Notes: generated by a model not told the origin, from the letters alone. Positions 36,033-47,353 are shown, numbered from the stretch's first letter. The stretch is DNA of 64,000 bases from Lucinisca nassula (GCA_963580285.1 OY757012.1:166334652-166398651), one strand, 5' to 3'. Translations and numbers: made by a program.

Positions 36033-38297
36033 GCTGTTTTGGTCTATAAAAAATTTGAATGAGGTTTTAACTGTTGAGTCTAACTGTTGGTTTTCTTTTG
36101 CTCCAGCATTTCAGTGGTTTCTTGCTGTCGAGTCCTCACCGTTGTCTCACCTCTGTGGTTCTTTGATTTCTGTGTTCACGGAGATGTTGCACTGATGAGT
36201 TAGGAGGCCTTCATGCGGACTGAACAAATTTTTTGTCTAAATCGCGACGGAAGTAAGGGCGAGGATTGTGGCCACGTAAAATCGATTTAAGCCCCCAAGT
36301 GGAAATCTTCCACTGACCGTTCCAAGGCGGCTCTTCTGTGGCGATTTATTTATGTTGTTGTTTGTTACTTACTGTGTGTATCACTTGTGTCTTTTAATTT
36401 TGGATGGCCATATGGCCATTTTGTGGGAAAGTAACTGTCCATATGGCCTTCCTTTGTTTAGGTTTCCATTATGGTCTGGTCGCTTAATGTTTGTATTTCT
36501 TTCCCTTTGGTGTCTTTTATGGATGGAGTAAGTTAATTGTATCAATTCCTGATCTTTGTTTTACTTCTACTTTAAATAAATTGAAATCCAGAACTTTTCG
36601 TGCTTCAAGTCTGTCTACTTACGATTTTTCCACTCTTTACACTACACTTCCTCATAATCTTATAAAAGAAAAGCTTAATGATTTAATTGAATGGGCTTTT
36701 CACAGAGAAGATACTCTCTATCTTGCATGTAATGTCAGAAATGCATTTTTCACTTCTAAAGAGCATAAGAATTATACACTTTGGTCATGTCAGAAAGTGT
36801 GTGATGCCCTCACCTTTCTACTTGACAATATTTATATTAGATTCGGTACTAAGTTATTTAGACAAATTGTGGGTATTCCGATGGGTACGAATTGAGCACC
36901 TCTTGTGGCTGATCTGTTCTTGTATTGTTATGAAAGAGACTTCATGTTGTCGCTTTCCATTGATAACCAATCTGAAATTATTGAAGCTTTTAGCTCCACT
37001 TCTAGATATTTAGATGATTTATTAAACATTGATAATACCTATTTCGATGGTTTGATCAATCAGATTTACCCCCCCCCCCCCCCAGAACTTCAGTTAAATA
37101 AAGCAAACTCTTCTGATACCGAGGCCCCGTTTTTGGATTTACATCTATCTATTGTAGATGGGTTTGTTTCGTGCAAAATTTATGATAAACGCGATGACTC
37201 TGATTTTGAGATTGTAAATTTTCCTTTTATGGATGGTGATGTTTCTCGTGCGTCATCCTATGGCGTTTATATTTCGCAATTAATTCGATTTGCTAGAGTG
37301 TGTAGTCATGTAACTGACTTCAACACTCGTAATAAATTATTAACGGCTAAACTCCTTAATTAGGGTTATCGGTACCATAAACTACGCAAAGCCTTTTCAA
37401 AATTTTATAGACGCCATTCTGATTTAATTTCAAAATTCAATATTAGACTTAAATCTCTTCTGCAACAAGATCTATCGGAACCCGAATTTTATGGTGACTT
37501 AGTATATAAATTCAGAAAAATATATAACCGCAATGACTTCAGCACCCAATTTCGTAAAATCATTCTTCGATACAAAAAGATTGGGTACAACATGGATGTT
37601 ATACGACATACTGCATGCATGGTAGTTAACCCAATCACGGTTGGCAACTTTGCTTCCCTCTTTAATTGCACGCCGGTGGGTCAGACCTATGATTCTATGA
37701 CAGCTCCAACGTAAAGGCTTATTGAGAATTAGAGAGATCTAATTCTTGGTAATGTTGGTTGGTGCCTGATGCTCTGTCTCTGGTCGGGCCCATCGGAGTC
37801 TAACTGTTGGTTTGCTTTTGCTCCAGCATTTCAGTGGTTTCTTGCTGTCGAGTCCTCACCATTGCTTCACCTCTGTGGTTCTTTGATTTTTTTTGGGTTC
37901 ACGGAGATGTTGCACTGATGAGTTAGGAGGCCTTCATGCTGACTGAACTAATTATTTGTCTAAATCGCGACGGAAGTAAGGGCGAGGATTGTGGCCATGT
38001 AAAATCGATTTAAGCCCCCCAGTGGAAATCTTTCCACTGACCGTTCCAAGGCGGTTCTTCTGTGGCGATTTATTTATGTTGTTGTTTGTTACTTACTGTG
38101 TGTATTACTTGTGTATTTTTATTTTGGATGGCCATATGGCCATTTTGTGGGAAAGTAACTGTCCTTATGGCCTTCCTTTGTCAAGGTTTCCATTATCGTC
38201 TGGTCGCTTAATGTTTGTGTTTCTTTCCCTTTGGTGTCTTTGATGGGAGGAGTAAGTTAATTGTATCGATTCCTGATCTTTGTTTTACTTCTACTTT
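36033..38297 (+). mobile_element. PLE copy P6 with two terminal repeats
   Basis: Plus strand. A short RT piece (36033-36069), then a pseudo-LTR (about 36076-36570), then a 5'-truncated RT body (36571-37715), then a second pseudo-LTR ending tttacttctac at 38297. Repeat-body-repeat is the classic PLE insertion form. With P5 it makes an inverted pair. Confidence 0.85.
36571..37715 (+). pseudogene. PLE reverse transcriptase of copy P6
   Basis: Same protein as 34447-35767 but damaged: TGA at 36893-36895 replacing the Cys codon in the GIPMGTN-C-APL block, a C-run of about 16 near 37071 replacing part of the segment after YLDD, and a TAG near 37361. Between these the frame is well kept (STYDFSTLYTTLP; YLDDLLNIDN). 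The TGA could be a nonsense change or a Cys-to-Sec exchange; the other copies here have TGC. Confidence 0.85.
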
Positions 38298-38320
38298 AAC
38301 TTTCTGTTCTTTTCCTCATT

Positions 38321-39002
38321 ATATCGTCTGCTGAGTGCAATAACGTTGTAAGTGCTAAATGGCAACATTTCAGGAGAGACAAAAAACTGTTTCATTAAAA
38401 AATGGCATAGAAAACCATACAATAAGCTGGTTTCTTAATTTCACGGCGATTTCTTTCAATTGTGTGTGATGTTTATTGTTGAACAAATGACATTTGAAAA
38501 GAAATATTTAGCATTTAAGGGTTGATACACCATTTCTGCGCCGAGTGTTTTGGTGCAAAAACGGTGTAAGTGCATCCAGCGCTAAAACGGTGTAAATGTA
38601 CAAACCTTATTTCTTTGCCTTTTACATGTTAAAGCAGTAAATTAAAGACACTTGGTAGGTAATAGGTCACATTTTATACATTCTGCATGGTACATACATG
38701 CTTATTCTGAAATATCAAGCAGCAGGGTTCAATATTTTTGAGGTATTGAAAAACTTTGCCCAAAAATGGGGTAAGTGCACTTACACTGTTTTTGCGCCAA
38801 CTTTTTTTTTCTAAAAGTCAGAGCAAAAACGGTGTAACTGACAAAATTTTTTCCAAAATGCTGAAATAAATCACGATTGAGGCAGAATCCAGCTGTAGAA
38901 CTTATTTACCAAGGTTGTCAAGTCCTTATGCATCCATTTATGCAAAAAAACTATTTCGGCCAAAATGTCAGTTACACCGTTATTGCACTCAGCAGAAGAT
39001 AT
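38321..39002 (+). mobile_element. TIR element with 'ggtgtaa' motifs
   Basis: About 30-bp inverted ends: atatcgtctgctgagtgcaa at 38321 and its inverse ttgcactcagcagaagatat ending at 39002. The motif aacggtgtaa recurs inside (about 38560-38840). 680 bp, no transposase. Target duplication not seen. Probably a MITE. Confidence 0.6.
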
Positions 39003-39478
39003 GTAATTATAGGCAATATTACAGCAATAAAAATCACATTAATGATAACAATTGTTCCACAATAACCTTCTTTCTGAAGAAAACAGAGCTGCACATTACC
39101 AAAATTATTAAAACTATTTATTCACCTAACATAAAAAATCTTGTCAAAACAACACACCGATTAGTACAGGTAAACTGCTGTTTTTCACACATTAAGGGAA
39201 ATGTGTCAACATTACCAAGATCTGTTGTAATGATGAGGAATCCTGCAAAAAATTACATTGACCAATGGACTGAGAGATACAAATTAACTTGACTTGGCCA
39301 AAAAGTGGTCTCATTAAAGAACAGTAATGGTAGATTCGGTCTTTTGAAAGCGGTCATAATACTGAATAGCGGGGTGGTCTTAATTGATAATTAAGAAATA
39401 ATTTGGGTCCGGCGAAAACGGTCTTAATAGCGGAGTGGTCCTAATATAGAAGTGGTCTTTAAGCGGAATTCTACTGTA
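39003..39478 (+). mobile_element. pogo/Tigger-like MITE, right part
   Basis: Ends aagtggtctttaagcggaat then tctactgTA, the inverse of the end at 35861. Repeated ggtggtcttaat/gtggtcctaat motifs near 39390 match 35920-35940. AT-rich interior without coding. Confidence 0.45.
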
Positions 39479-39549
39479 CTAGGTTCAATGACACGCACAT
39501 TTTGAGAACAGCATGCGAAATATTTGCTAAATGTAGCCTAATTATTTTA

Positions 39550-40045
39550 TATGAAACTGAACGATGTAATTACTTTTTATGATCAGCCTGCATCTGTCGT
39601 TGTGAGACCTTCAAAGACTTAATAACCTATAAATCTGTTCATTGTGATCAGTCTACACAGTTTGAAAAAGCCCCCTGTTTTCTGAGCTATTAAAAACTAA
39701 ACGATGTTATTATTTTATATGATCAGCCTGCATCTGTCGCTGTGATACATTCAAAGACTTAATAACCTATAAATCTGTTCATTGTGATCAGAGTCTACAC
39801 AGTTTGAAAAGACCTCTGTTTTCTGAGCTATTAAAAACTGAACCAGCGAAGATAGCAAAAGCATAGGCTGATCCCCGAGTCTACGCAGTTCGAAAAAGCA
39901 CTCTGTTTTCTGACCTATTAAAGGCTTAAAACGAGCGAAGATAGCAAAAGCATAGGCTGATCCCCGAGTCTGCGCAGTTCGAAAAAGCACTCTGTTTTCT
40001 GACCTATTAAAGGCTTAAAACGAGCGAAGATAGCAAAAGCACAGG
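39550..40045 (+). repeat. two adjacent tandem repeats (140 bp x2, 89 bp x2-3)
   Basis: gatcagcctgcatctgtcg recurs at 39581 and 39721 (period 140). agcgaagatagcaaaagca recurs at 39845, 39934 and 40023 (period 89). Both units share the gttttctgag/cctattaaa core, so the second probably grew from the first. Confidence 0.85.
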
Positions 40046-40094
40046 CTGTTCTTCAAAAAACAAAATATATATACATATCAATAAAGTGATAGAA

Positions 40095-40235
40095 AAATCA
40101 GGCCGAAACGACCCACCCCCGAAATTGGGCCGAAACGACCCAGGCCGAAACGACCCGGCCAAAACGACTCAGGACCGAAACGAACCAGGGACCGAAACGA
40201 CTCAGTACCGAAACGTCCCGCGACCGTGCGACACA
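40095..40235 (-). repeat. CCGAAACGAC minisatellite
   Basis: Eight or so copies of a 12-16-bp unit (ggccgaaacgaccc), the reverse complement of the array at 33595-33770. Both arrays end next to gtgcgaca. Confidence 0.75.
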
Positions 40236-40299
40236 GTGCATTATTATCTACCAAAGGGCTACTTTTCTGATGAAAATCAGTGATAGTTTTCTTGTTGTT

Positions 40300-40400
40300 C
40301 TGCAAACATAGGTAGTGGGTGCTCGTCGGAATCGCTTCTGATGAGTACCCACAACCTATGGTTGGAGCAGAAAAAAGAAGAAATAATGGTTAGCCCCGTA
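40300..40400 (+). mobile_element. fragment related to the central-palindrome MITE
   Basis: cataggtagtgggtgctcgt and gagtacccacaacctatgg form the central inverted arms; the cctc/gagg core is replaced by cggaatcgcttctg. A 12-G run follows near 40439. No clean termini. Confidence 0.45.
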
Positions 40401-40637
40401 AACGCCATGTCTCTCTCTCTTTGATTTGGGGTTTTCGGGGGGGGGGGGGGTTCATATCACGGACTAGTCCACATGATGTTCAGGGAGGCACCTCATTGTT
40501 CAGAAATAGTTTTGCCTTTAATTTAACTAGAAAAAAAAGGAAAAAAGGAGCAAACCGTCTTTCCTTTAAGAACACCTTTTTTGGAGGGACAGATATGGAA
40601 GATGGTAAAGAGGATTTCCTGAATCTTATCCACAATG

Positions 40638-40740
40638 TACAGTAGAACTTCGATGGCTCGAACACCGATGGCTCGTTTACCATGGATGTGTCGAACCCAT
40701 TCTTGACTGTAACTATGATGGAAAACGGGCATACGTAGCC
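40638..40740 (+). mobile_element. pogo-like MITE end
   Basis: TA then cagtagaacttcgatggctc, the inverse of gagccatcgaagttctactg-type sequence at 46416-46437. Only one end is recognised; a minisatellite follows directly. Confidence 0.45.
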
Positions 40741-40741
40741 A

Positions 40742-41240
40742 TTCCCCCTGATAATAATGAGTCAAGCTTGTGCAGTAGCTATACAGAGGACTCCTTCTAA
40801 AGGAGAATGGATTCACATTCAGGGGAGACAACTCCTGCCATTCCCCCTGATAATATTGAGTCAAGCTTGTGCAGTAGCTATACAGAGGACTCCTTCTAAA
40901 GGAGAATGGATTCACATTCAGGGGAGACAACTCCTGCCATTCCCCCTGATAATATTGAGTCAAACTTGTGCAGTAGCTATACAGAGGAACCCTTCTAAAG
41001 GAGAATGGATTCACATTCAGGGGAGACAACTCCTGCCATTCCCCCTGATAATATTGAGTCAAGCTTGTGCAGTAGCTATACAGAGGAACCCTTCTAAAGG
41101 AGAATGGATAAACCTTCAGGGGAGACAACTCCTGCCATCCCCCCTGATAATAATGAGTCAAGCTTGTGCAGTAGCTATACAGAGGACCCCTTCTAAAGGA
41201 GAATGGATAAACCTTCAGGGGAGACAACTCCTGCAAAAGT
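40742..41240. repeat. 99-bp minisatellite, five units
   Basis: Five near-identical units (attccccctgataat ... ggggagacaactcctgcc). The unit length is a multiple of three and lacks stops in some frames, so long open frames run through it on both strands (161 codons plus, up to 237 minus). These are by-products of the repeat, not genes. 41241-41512 after it holds nothing recognised. Confidence 0.9.
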
Positions 41241-41512
41241 AGTTTTGTCTCATGTCAACATGGATGAAATCTTTAAGGAAAGAATTTGCTCATGAGGAGC
41301 AAATTGTTTCCTTTAAGAGTGGACCCCTTTTTAATGAGAGGCATATAGTAAAACGAACAAGAAGTCCCGAACTTTGTCTCCCTTTGAAAAATGGCAGACA
41401 ATCTGCCAGAAATTCACATTCCCCTTAACAGTTGGTTGTTATAAACGATTCGCCACAACTAAGAATCGTAGTAAGGTATGCATGTAGTACCATACAATAA
41501 TTATAATCAGTA

Positions 41513-41790
41513 ATCATCACGTAAATAAGTCCGAGAAATTAACAACCCCGAACCCCACTTTATATGGAGAAAACAGCAATTTACGGGGGTATAAAGTTTT
41601 TACTTATTTCTGCTCCAAGACATAGGTAGTGGGAACTCGTTAGAACCGCCTCAATGAGGCGGTTCTAACGAGCACCCACAACCTAGTTTGCGGTATAAAT
41701 AAGAAAAATATCAAGGATTTTCATCAGAAAAAAACTGCTATTTTGGAGATGTAAAGTATGCACTTTGTCGCAAGTGTGTGAAGACATAGT
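41513..41790 (-). mobile_element. MITE with central palindrome, diverged copy
   Basis: Left end atcacgtaaataagtcc is a degenerate TIR. The centre gttagaaccgcctcaatgaggcggttctaac is perfect. The flanking ttatttctgctc and aataagaaaaatatc arms match the other copies. Confidence 0.6.
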
Positions 41791-41879
41791 TGTTCTTTAA
41801 TTACTTAAAGAAACAAACATTATTGGCGTTTGAAAGAATTGCCCGAGTGGGGCAATTTTAACAACATTATCGACATTAT

Positions 41880-42330
41880 TTGTTTCTTGAGGACTCGGTA
41901 TTGAATAAATATTCTTTCACACCAGACAAGGAAATCCGTGATTTTACCCTGGGATAGAAATTTATGTTCTGACCCTGGTGTTCTGACCAAAAATCGAATA
42001 TAATCGCGTGTTTGATAAATGCACTGGTTGAATACGCCTTCGTATGCGCCGTCTTTAAGGTTGACGTCACAGCACGTTACGTGACGTCACTAAACAGTCC
42101 TGCAGTGCCATCACAATATGGCGGACGTCGGTAACCGAAGCGACTGCAGCATTAAAAATCCGCGCTAAAAAATGGCAGGTATGCAAGAAAAAGAATCATA
42201 TATGGGTGTTAGGGCTGGATAAAAAAATCCGTCCCTCGGGATCACTGCCCGGCATCACTCGGCAAACCTCGTGATGCCGGACAGTGTCTCTCGGAACGGA
42301 TTTTTCCATCCACCCCTCACACCAATATAA
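41880..42330 (-). repeat. dispersed repeat with hairpin end, copy 1
   Basis: About 450 bp related, in reverse orientation, to 61401-61830. It includes a paired tgacgtcac/gtgacgtcac stretch and caatatggcggacg near 42113 (a YY1-like ATGGCGG). One end is a long hairpin (42202-42327) with arms such as atccgtccctcggg. No coding. Confidence 0.6.
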
Positions 42331-42527
42331 GATGCTTATATTCTTGCATACCTCAATTAATTCACCTCATCTTGAGCTAGAAACTTTCTATATATCAATG
42401 TGGGGGTATAAGAAGGGTTCACTGTAACACATGACCAAAAGTGATGTTTGTCGATCTTGCTTTAAGCAGGCCACGCTAAAGCATCTGTAAAGAGCTATCA
42501 TCTTTTAGCAGCCTAGTTTTCGATCCG

Positions 42528-43850
42528 TTTTAGCTCACCTGAGCCGAAGGCTCAAAGGTGAGCTTATAGTATGGTAATGACCCGTTGTCCGTCGTCTGTT
42601 AACATCTCTTCTGTAACCATTGGGCCAATTGAAGTCAAAATTAACGTAAAGCATGCATGAGTCAGCTGAACGCAACTTTTTTCACAGGCTGCATGTCATA
42701 TGTCCACCATACCCATACCAGGAAACATCTCCTTAACGAAAACCAGTAGACCGATTGTCATGAAGATTGATATGTAGCATGAGACACTTGAGAAAATCAC
42801 CCTTTTTTCAAATGGAGAGCCCTGGAGGATGAACAAGACCTAAATTAGACAATGGCCCAGTTTGGTCTCCTAGACTTTTGTATGGGAAAAATTCAAAAAG
42901 TGTATTTTTCGGAAGCTATTGCAGCCTGTTGGTAGATGCAGTGTGCTAAATGAGATCAAGCACAACTTTAGCTTGGTACAAGCCATTCAGATATGAAAAT
43001 TAAAACTTCTGTTTATCAGAAACCACTAGCCCATTTGTAACCGAATTTTACATGAAAGCTTTAGAAACAAAGTAATAAAAATCAATCAATATGAGTTTGG
43101 TCACATGGCCAAGATAGTCGCCATGTATGGTGAGACACTTTCATTTTATTTTTATTTTCCAGAACCACTGGACAGACTTCATTAAAACTCGGTAGGCCTA
43201 TGCAGCATTTGGGGAATGGAGCAAAGCGTAGGTTGTTAAAATGTTGACCACTGAATGACCTTGCCCCATTTTAGTCCTAAGTCAAATTTGGTCACAAAGA
43301 CTTTAATATGCGAAACAAACAAAACCGTATTTTATGACATTATTGCAGCCCGTGATCTAAACATGGGCATATGCTTTTGATATCTTGTGTAAATGATACC
43401 ACATGAGTATTATGGGTAAGGGTCATTCCTTGACCTTACTCAAGGGCATTCGCAAGCGATAATAAAAACTTGTTTTTCTCAGAATCCGCTTGGTTATTTG
43501 CAACCAAATTTCATACGAATTCTATTAGAAACAAAGCAATGATAATTAGTCAATACGAGTTTTGTCACATGACCAGATATGGCCGCCATGCCCATATAAG
43601 TAAACACCCTTCAAAAGTCTTCATCTTTGGATCCAGTGGATGTATTATAATGAAACTTGGTATGTATCAGTGTGGACTCAAGCTCATCATAGTCTGTTCA
43701 CTTGCTGAGCCCTGAATGACATTGACCTATTTCAGACCATGGTCAAATTTGGTCGCATAGGCTTTTTCATTATGGTGAAATTTATGGGAAACATTTATGG
43801 CCGCCAAACCTAGTGTCAATCCAAATGTTCAAGTCTTTTGCTCGAGATCT
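42528..43850 (+). mobile_element. hairpin-ended element with degenerate repeats (A3)
   Basis: Starts ttttagctcacctgagccga with a hairpin at 42533-42563, then ccgttgtccgtcgtctg. The body repeats gaaccactg, tcacatgaccaagatggccgcc-like and tgaccttgcc-type motifs also seen in A4 and A1. The right border is uncertain. A small palindrome at 44043-44085 (arm atatttgtta) lies beyond it. Confidence 0.6.
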
Positions 43851-44237
43851 ACAGGAAAACGAACAATAATTCAAAACAGATTTCTACAGAAAACCTTATA
43901 ATAATAGCAATATTTGCGCACTGACATTAATTTTTGCCATGATAAAGTTTGCCACTATAAAAACTACCAAGAAAAAAGTTACGATTACAGACTGTAATAA
44001 AATACCTTGTACCATTATTATTGAATGAAAGAAACGTGGTCAATATTTGTTAAAATCGCCTGACAGACGCGATTCTAACAAATATCCATCACATATACAT
44101 GTAATAATGTTATTCCTTAACTTCATTACTTGGCCTGGACCTGAGCTAAAGATGGATTCCATTGTGATTGTCGTTGCAATAGTTTTGTCAATATATCGAA
44201 TGTCAATATAATCAGGTTTTCTTCGTCATTTAGTAGT
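43851..44237. other. spacer with one palindrome
   Basis: The only structure seen is an inverted repeat at 44043-44085 (atatttgttaaaatcgc / gcgattctaacaaatat), resembling a decayed MITE centre. Confidence 0.4.
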
Positions 44238-44282
44238 CCTTTGGGATCATTGGTTTCACTGCAGAGTTTCGAAAATATTTGA

Positions 44283-44328
44283 GGGTCACTGATGAGGCCT
44301 TATTAGCCTAAACTAGTTAGTCTGACTC
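44283..44328 (+). ncRNA. hammerhead motif, unit 1 (core G changed)
   Basis: Helix I GGGTCA/TGACTC, CTGATGA, helix II GGC-CTTATTA-GCC, then TAAA in place of GAAA, helix III CTA-GT-TAG, cleavage triplet GTC. Only the first core base of GAAA differs, so this copy is probably inactive. Confidence 0.7.
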
Positions 44329-44542
44329 AGAAACAACTTATACACTCTACAGTTTCAGTTTTGTTCTGTAGTCCTTGTTTCCAAGTGATTGCCCTTTTAA
44401 AGAGTATATTTAACTTCACCACAGCTGGTGTTCAGGGACTTTCAGGCGGCCGTAAACGTATCCATGCGCTTCATCATAGTATAGGTTATCTTTCTAATCC
44501 TTTGGGATCATTGATCCAATACGGAGTTTCGAAAATAACCCA

Positions 44543-44588
44543 GAGTCATTGATGACGCTTAATTGGCCGAAACTAGCTAGTCTTGCAC
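44543..44588 (+). ncRNA. hammerhead motif, unit 2 (decayed)
   Basis: TTGATGA in place of CTGATGA, a weakened helix II, intact GAAA, helix III CTAG/CTAG followed by TC, and helix I no longer pairing (GAGTCA against TTGCAC). Confidence 0.6.
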
Positions 44589-44818
44589 GCGCAGTAACAA
44601 CTTTACACTCCACAGTTTCAGCAGTTCTGTTCTGTATTCCTTGTTTCCAAAGGATAGCCCTTTTATTGAACATATTTATATTCATTGCAGCCGTGTTAAG
44701 GGGATGTCCGGCGACTATAAAAAAAGTCTTCCTTCCTGTCCTCTATCAAATTATGGGTTATATTTTCTAGTCCTTTTCGGATCATTGTTTTCATTGCAGA
44801 GTTTCAAATATTGCCTGA

Positions 44819-44864
44819 TGGTCACTGATGAGGCACTGATGACCGAAGCTAATTAAGAAGGCCA
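44819..44864 (+). ncRNA. hammerhead motif, unit 3 (decayed)
   Basis: Core CTGATGA kept, helix II shortened (GG/CC), GAAG in place of GAAA, degraded helix III. Helix I could still pair through TGG/CCA. Confidence 0.5.
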
Positions 44865-44950
44865 ATAAACAATTTGTGTACTCTGATGCTTTCAGTTCTG
44901 TTCTGTTGCCCTTACTTCTAAGGGAACATATTTTACTGTAGTTGTCAAGA

Positions 44951-45186
44951 ACAATTGTGAAGTCACCGAGCAACACCTTACCCCAATAGTAGACAGGAAT
45001 CCATAAAGGAACACTAGCAAACAGTGCAGAACAAGATCAAATGCCACACTGTGCAGTGTAGAATAAAATTGTTGAACAGGTCTTTCTTGGTTTACAAAAT
45101 GTTCGGCAGTTTTGAATTTTCTAGAAATACTTCATTCGACACTCATAAGAGTACCGTTTACCATTATCCTGCTGAACACAACAAAA
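44951..45186. other. no recognisable feature
   Basis: Nothing supported here. Confidence 0.4.
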
Positions 45187-45489
45187 TAGAAGTAGAGGCA
45201 ATGATCAGGAATCGATAAATCAACCCACAGCTCCGATCAGAGACACCAAAGAGAAAGACACACAAACATGAAACTGCAGACCTAATGGAAACACCAACAG
45301 CGGAAAGCCAAAAGGACAGTTAATTTCCCACAAAATGGCCAATAGGCTATCTAAAATAAAATAACATAAGCGACACAATCACCCAAAGACAAACCATAAC
45401 AAAAATAAACCGCGACAGAAGAACCGCCTTGGAACGGTCAGCGCAAACGAATTCCACTGGGGGGCTTAAATCAATTTTACGTGGCCACA
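45187..45489 (-). mobile_element. PLE fragment P7, variant pseudo-LTR
   Basis: Terminus variant atagaagtagaggcaatgat, then about 300 bp of pseudo-LTR up to ttttacgtggccac. It belongs with the subfamily at 54712 and 57596. Confidence 0.8.
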
Positions 45490-45901
45490 CCATACATTTT
45501 GCAAAAAGACTAGGTCAAGATCAGGTAGCTGATCAGGATCTACATTGTTTGTCATGCAGATAGGAAGAGGTCATTCTAAATAAAATGCGTTACCACAGCC
45601 ATAAAATTGAAAATCAAAAAAGAAAAAAAAAATATAATAATAATAATAATAACTACAACAATATAACAGTCAAATTACACTCATATAAATGTTTTTCCAC
45701 TTGTCGTATGTCTCTCCACACTTGGGCTACATCAAATAAAACTGTGACTTTGAACTGCCTTCGAACAATGTGCACCAAGCGATGGCCAACCTGTACAGCC
45801 GCTCAGTCTGATCAGTGTTAGCTATGTGCTATAACGACAGCTCTTGCCACAAAGTTTCTTAACCCTGTGGGCTTGGACAGGTACACGTATCAATATAAGC
45901 A
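45490..45901. other. mostly unassigned; (aat)n microsatellite
   Basis: An (aat)n run sits near 45635-45652. A 78-codon plus-strand frame shows no family signature. Confidence 0.4.
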
Positions 45902-46437
45902 TTAAACAATCGAACTTCAGTGGCTCGAACACCTTCCCAGCAGGCACATGACGTAATTGTGACGTCACATCAACGTCGCTACAACGTCATGACAGTTGTG
46001 CCACGTCACATCTACGTCGGTGCAACGTGATGACGCTGCACCGACGTTGATTTGACGTTGCCCTAGCAACGTCTGCCTACCGGGTTTTAGACCAAGGAAC
46101 TTTGTTCGAGACAGGGTAGTTCGAGCCACTGATGGCTACTAACAGTAAAAGTTATAATGGGTATAATTTTGGCACTTCTTTTCTGTGTTGTAAAATATAA
46201 ACTTATGCTGTGTATACTCATTAGAATCATCTCAATGTACTCAATAGAAGCACCTCATTGAGGCATCAGGCGGTTCTAAACGAGTACACACATCATACAT
46301 TTGCAAGAAAAATGACGACAATATCCTAAATATTCCCTTACTGTTTCTTATGTAGAGACATTCCCTAGGACTCAAGAACGGGTTCGACTCGGTCATAACA
46401 AGACATCAGTGTTCGGGCCATCGAAGTTCTACTGTAT
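45902..46437 (+). mobile_element. pogo-like MITE containing another MITE
   Basis: The left side (cgaacttcagtggctcgaac) mirrors the right end gggccatcgaagttctactg at 46416-46437. Inside are a nested element (45946-46084) and a decayed central palindrome (cctcattgaggcatcaggcgg near 46248). Confidence 0.5.
45946..46084. mobile_element. foldback MITE (cccagcaggca type)
   Basis: Begins tcccagcaggcacatgacgt and ends caacgtctgcctaccggg, a recognisable inverted pair. The interior is a run of CAACGT/ACGTCA motifs in both directions (for example gtgacgtcac, tgcaccgacgttg). Nested in the pogo-like MITE. Confidence 0.65.
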
Positions 46438-47353
46438 ATCGAGACGAGCCATCCGATCAGGTCTATACATCTTTACGCCCCCCACCCATCGGCATGATGT
46501 CGGAAGCATATGTAATAGTTGCTCGGTTTTAAGTTCATGCTTTCGCGCGTTTTTCCTTCCGTACATTAGCCTGTATGCATGTTGTACATGACCTGTTCGT
46601 CTCGAGTTAAGGTTACCTGGTAGAATCCAAGCTATCAAGAGCTCAGAGTTTCCTAATCATGTGAAGGATCTATATTTAGTATGATGATAGATATCGGTCC
46701 TAAGCTTTAATTTGCTAAACCTCCACCTTTCTTTACGGCCTCAATGACACTTTTCCGGGCGAGCTACATGTATGCTGACGGATAACAGCTCTTGTTGAAA
46801 AATGAATGTTTCTGGGGAGAATGAAGCCTTTTTAATGAGCATCTGTGTTATATTATCAAGTTTCTAGTTTGTTTTGGTTTTATGGTTCATTCAAGATTAT
46901 TTCCGGCCCCCGCCCATCGAGGCTTGAAGAAATAGATGGGCTGCATGATGCTTCCACGCAGAGCTGAATCTGACCCACACACGAGCACTGGTAAACCACT
47001 TAGAGGATCTAAGCCTGCCAAGGCAAAGCGGTGTGAGTGTCGGACCGTCCATGCTTATAAACCCTATTGGTTTCATTTCGCGGCAGGGCTTGAGAAGTCG
47101 TTTCATCTCAATGTCGGGTAAAAGTCCCACAGAATTGGAAGCAACGTCTCCAAAATGACCTTTACAGTGTTGATGGGGACAATAAACCCAAAATCAAACA
47201 AACAACTCAAGATTATTTCACTTATAGCTGATCATTAGAGACCGACGAAAACCGGAATAGCCAGAGAAGAACTACTTGACCTTCCGTTACATACCTCAGT
47301 GTCTCGCATTTGGCACGAGCGAGGCTCAAACTCAGCTGAGCTATAGTTGTTAA
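46438..47353. other. mostly unassigned; SINE-like tail near 47120-47212
   Basis: Frames of 60-77 codons on both strands at 46897-47130 are overlapping shadows without domains. The stretch gtgttgatggggacaataaa near 47168 resembles the conserved central box of the SINE at 59240, so a SINE remnant may lie here. The rest is unrecognised. Confidence 0.35.

Larger units (their letters stand above)
44238..44950 (+). repeat. tandem repeat (~262-275 bp) with a hammerhead in each unit
   Basis: Three units begin with a ggatcatt motif near 44240, 44505 and 44780. Each continues with gagtttc, then a hammerhead-like core, a cagttctgttctgt block and a cctt...ttcca block. The units are considerably diverged. 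Similar tandem monomers with hammerheads are known as satellites or retrozyme-like circles in animals. A ggatcatt directly before the ribozyme is also present in the R repeat, so the two may share origin. Confidence 0.75.

Noticed and set aside
35861..39478. A single 3.6-kb pogo transposon
   Set aside because: Ends match, but the interior is PLE and another TIR element with no transposase, so it is annotated as a split MITE.
40523..41242. Overlapping 237- and 161-codon frames with internal protein repeats
   Set aside because: Produced by a 99-bp tandem unit whose length is a multiple of three; open on both strands at once, so not evidence of coding.
46897..47130. Possible small gene (77 codons minus, 61 codons plus)
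   Set aside because: Overlapping frames on both strands without motifs; a SINE-like tail nearby suggests repeat origin.
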